Source of the DNA: Paraeggerthella hominis
Lineage (GTDB): Bacteria > Actinomycetota > Coriobacteriia > Coriobacteriales > Eggerthellaceae
NCBI RefSeq assembly: GCF_021044775.1
Contig: NZ_JAJNOQ010000015.1
Span: forward strand, 1-32,172
DNA: 32,172 nucleotides
Reading direction: 5' to 3'
Numbering within the stretch: the stretch's first letter is position 1; every line of letters starts with the position of its first letter. The position numbers and the translations under genes were made by a program. The notes under the pieces were generated by a model, which was given only the letters and a program-made list of their open reading frames with translations, made no database searches and was not told where the DNA came from. This document shows, one piece after another, positions 31,972-32,172 of the stretch.

Positions 31972-32172
31972 GGCTTCGGTAGTTTGTGTGACAAGGGGCT
32001 AGCCTAGGCGGCAACGCTCTTCGCTCCCTTCACGCCCTTCTTCCTCGCCTTCGCCGGGCGACCCGGGAGCTGGGGCTGGCAGTCGCCGCACCTGAGCATG
32101 AGCAGGGCCACGAGGTTGTCGGTGTTGCGGAAGCCGTAGCCCATCCTCACCGTCACCTTGATCTTGTTGTTG
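31972..32172 (-). mobile_element. Left part of an ISL3-family-like element (runs off the window)
   Basis: From GGCTTCGGTAGTTTGTGTG (31972) inward the sequence no longer resembles DUF262 and leads to the 3' end of a leftward transposase. A GGC start followed by a TGTGACAA stretch is consistent with ISL3-type ends. The other end and target duplication are outside the window, so the boundary is approximate. Confidence 0.6.
32004..32172 (-). CDS. C-terminus of an ISL3-family transposase (partial)
   Basis: The minus strand encodes 55 residues ending at TAG 32006-32004: NNKIKVTVRMGYGFRNTDNL, then VALLMLRCGDCQPQLPGRPA and a basic tail. The NNKIK-x-x-x-R-x-G-Y-G-F-x-N pattern and DNL-x-A-L-x-M-L-R-C are the usual end of ISL3 (IS204/IS1001/IS1165) transposases. 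The upstream part is outside the window, so activity cannot be judged. Confidence 0.82.
   Translation of the reverse strand, partial: NNKIKVTVRMGYGFRNTDNLVALLMLRCGDCQPQLPGRPAKARKKGVKGAKSVAA

Noticed and set aside
1..32172. CRISPR array
   Set aside because: No regularly spaced repeats of 24-37 bases were seen anywhere.

Overview
The window looks like part of an integrative conjugative element (ICE) from a high-GC Gram-positive host. A gut Coriobacteriia member (Eggerthella, Gordonibacter, Adlercreutzia or Slackia-like) is the best guess. The grounds are strong G/C bias at third codon positions, a PcfB/PcfC/Maff2/PrgI/VirB4 transfer set, and a sortase-linked adhesin with SpaA and Thr-Gln ester (VaFE) domains. 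No integrase, excisionase or att site is visible, so the element extends beyond the window.

Layout. Positions 1-367 are a control region between a barely visible leftward gene and the rightward transfer operon. Positions 368-15169 (+) are a tightly packed transfer module: a small HTH protein, PcfB-like protein, VirD4-type coupling protein, Maff2-like pilin, PrgI/VirB3-like protein, VirB4 ATPase, a bifunctional cell-wall hydrolase, a lipoprotein, a VirB6/TrbL-like membrane channel, two small cytosolic proteins (one with an SSB-like C-terminal tail), a giant wall-anchored adhesin, its class B sortase, and a tiny membrane protein. A convergent terminator at about 15181-15208 separates it from a leftward operon (20744 to 15340): ParA, ParB, a candidate oriT interval, a MobC-like protein, a MobP-type HUH relaxase, an unknown protein, a possible 26-residue peptide, and an Abi_2 HEPN-type abortive infection protein. 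The two operons together cover DNA processing, coupling, channel, cell-wall opening, cell contact and partition.

Positions 20995-22500 hold two small accessory genes facing each other across a strong hairpin, then about 780 bases without a convincing gene. From 22458 rightward lies a defence island: a ribbon-helix-helix regulator with an inverted repeat over its own promoter, a complete type I restriction-modification system (hsdM, hsdS, hsdR), then two accessory genes that are both broken by insertion sequences. The first, encoding a PD-(D/E)XK-like protein, is split by a complete IS3-family element (29376-30883, 3-bp target duplication). The second, a DUF262 gene, is cut by an ISL3-like element that runs off the right edge.

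The observation I rate highest is a 17-19 bp near-palindrome around GACAA-W-TTGTC. It occurs three times, each inside a different transfer-module gene and each in a different reading frame, which implies selection on the DNA rather than on protein. All functional assignments come from reading motifs; no database search was run.
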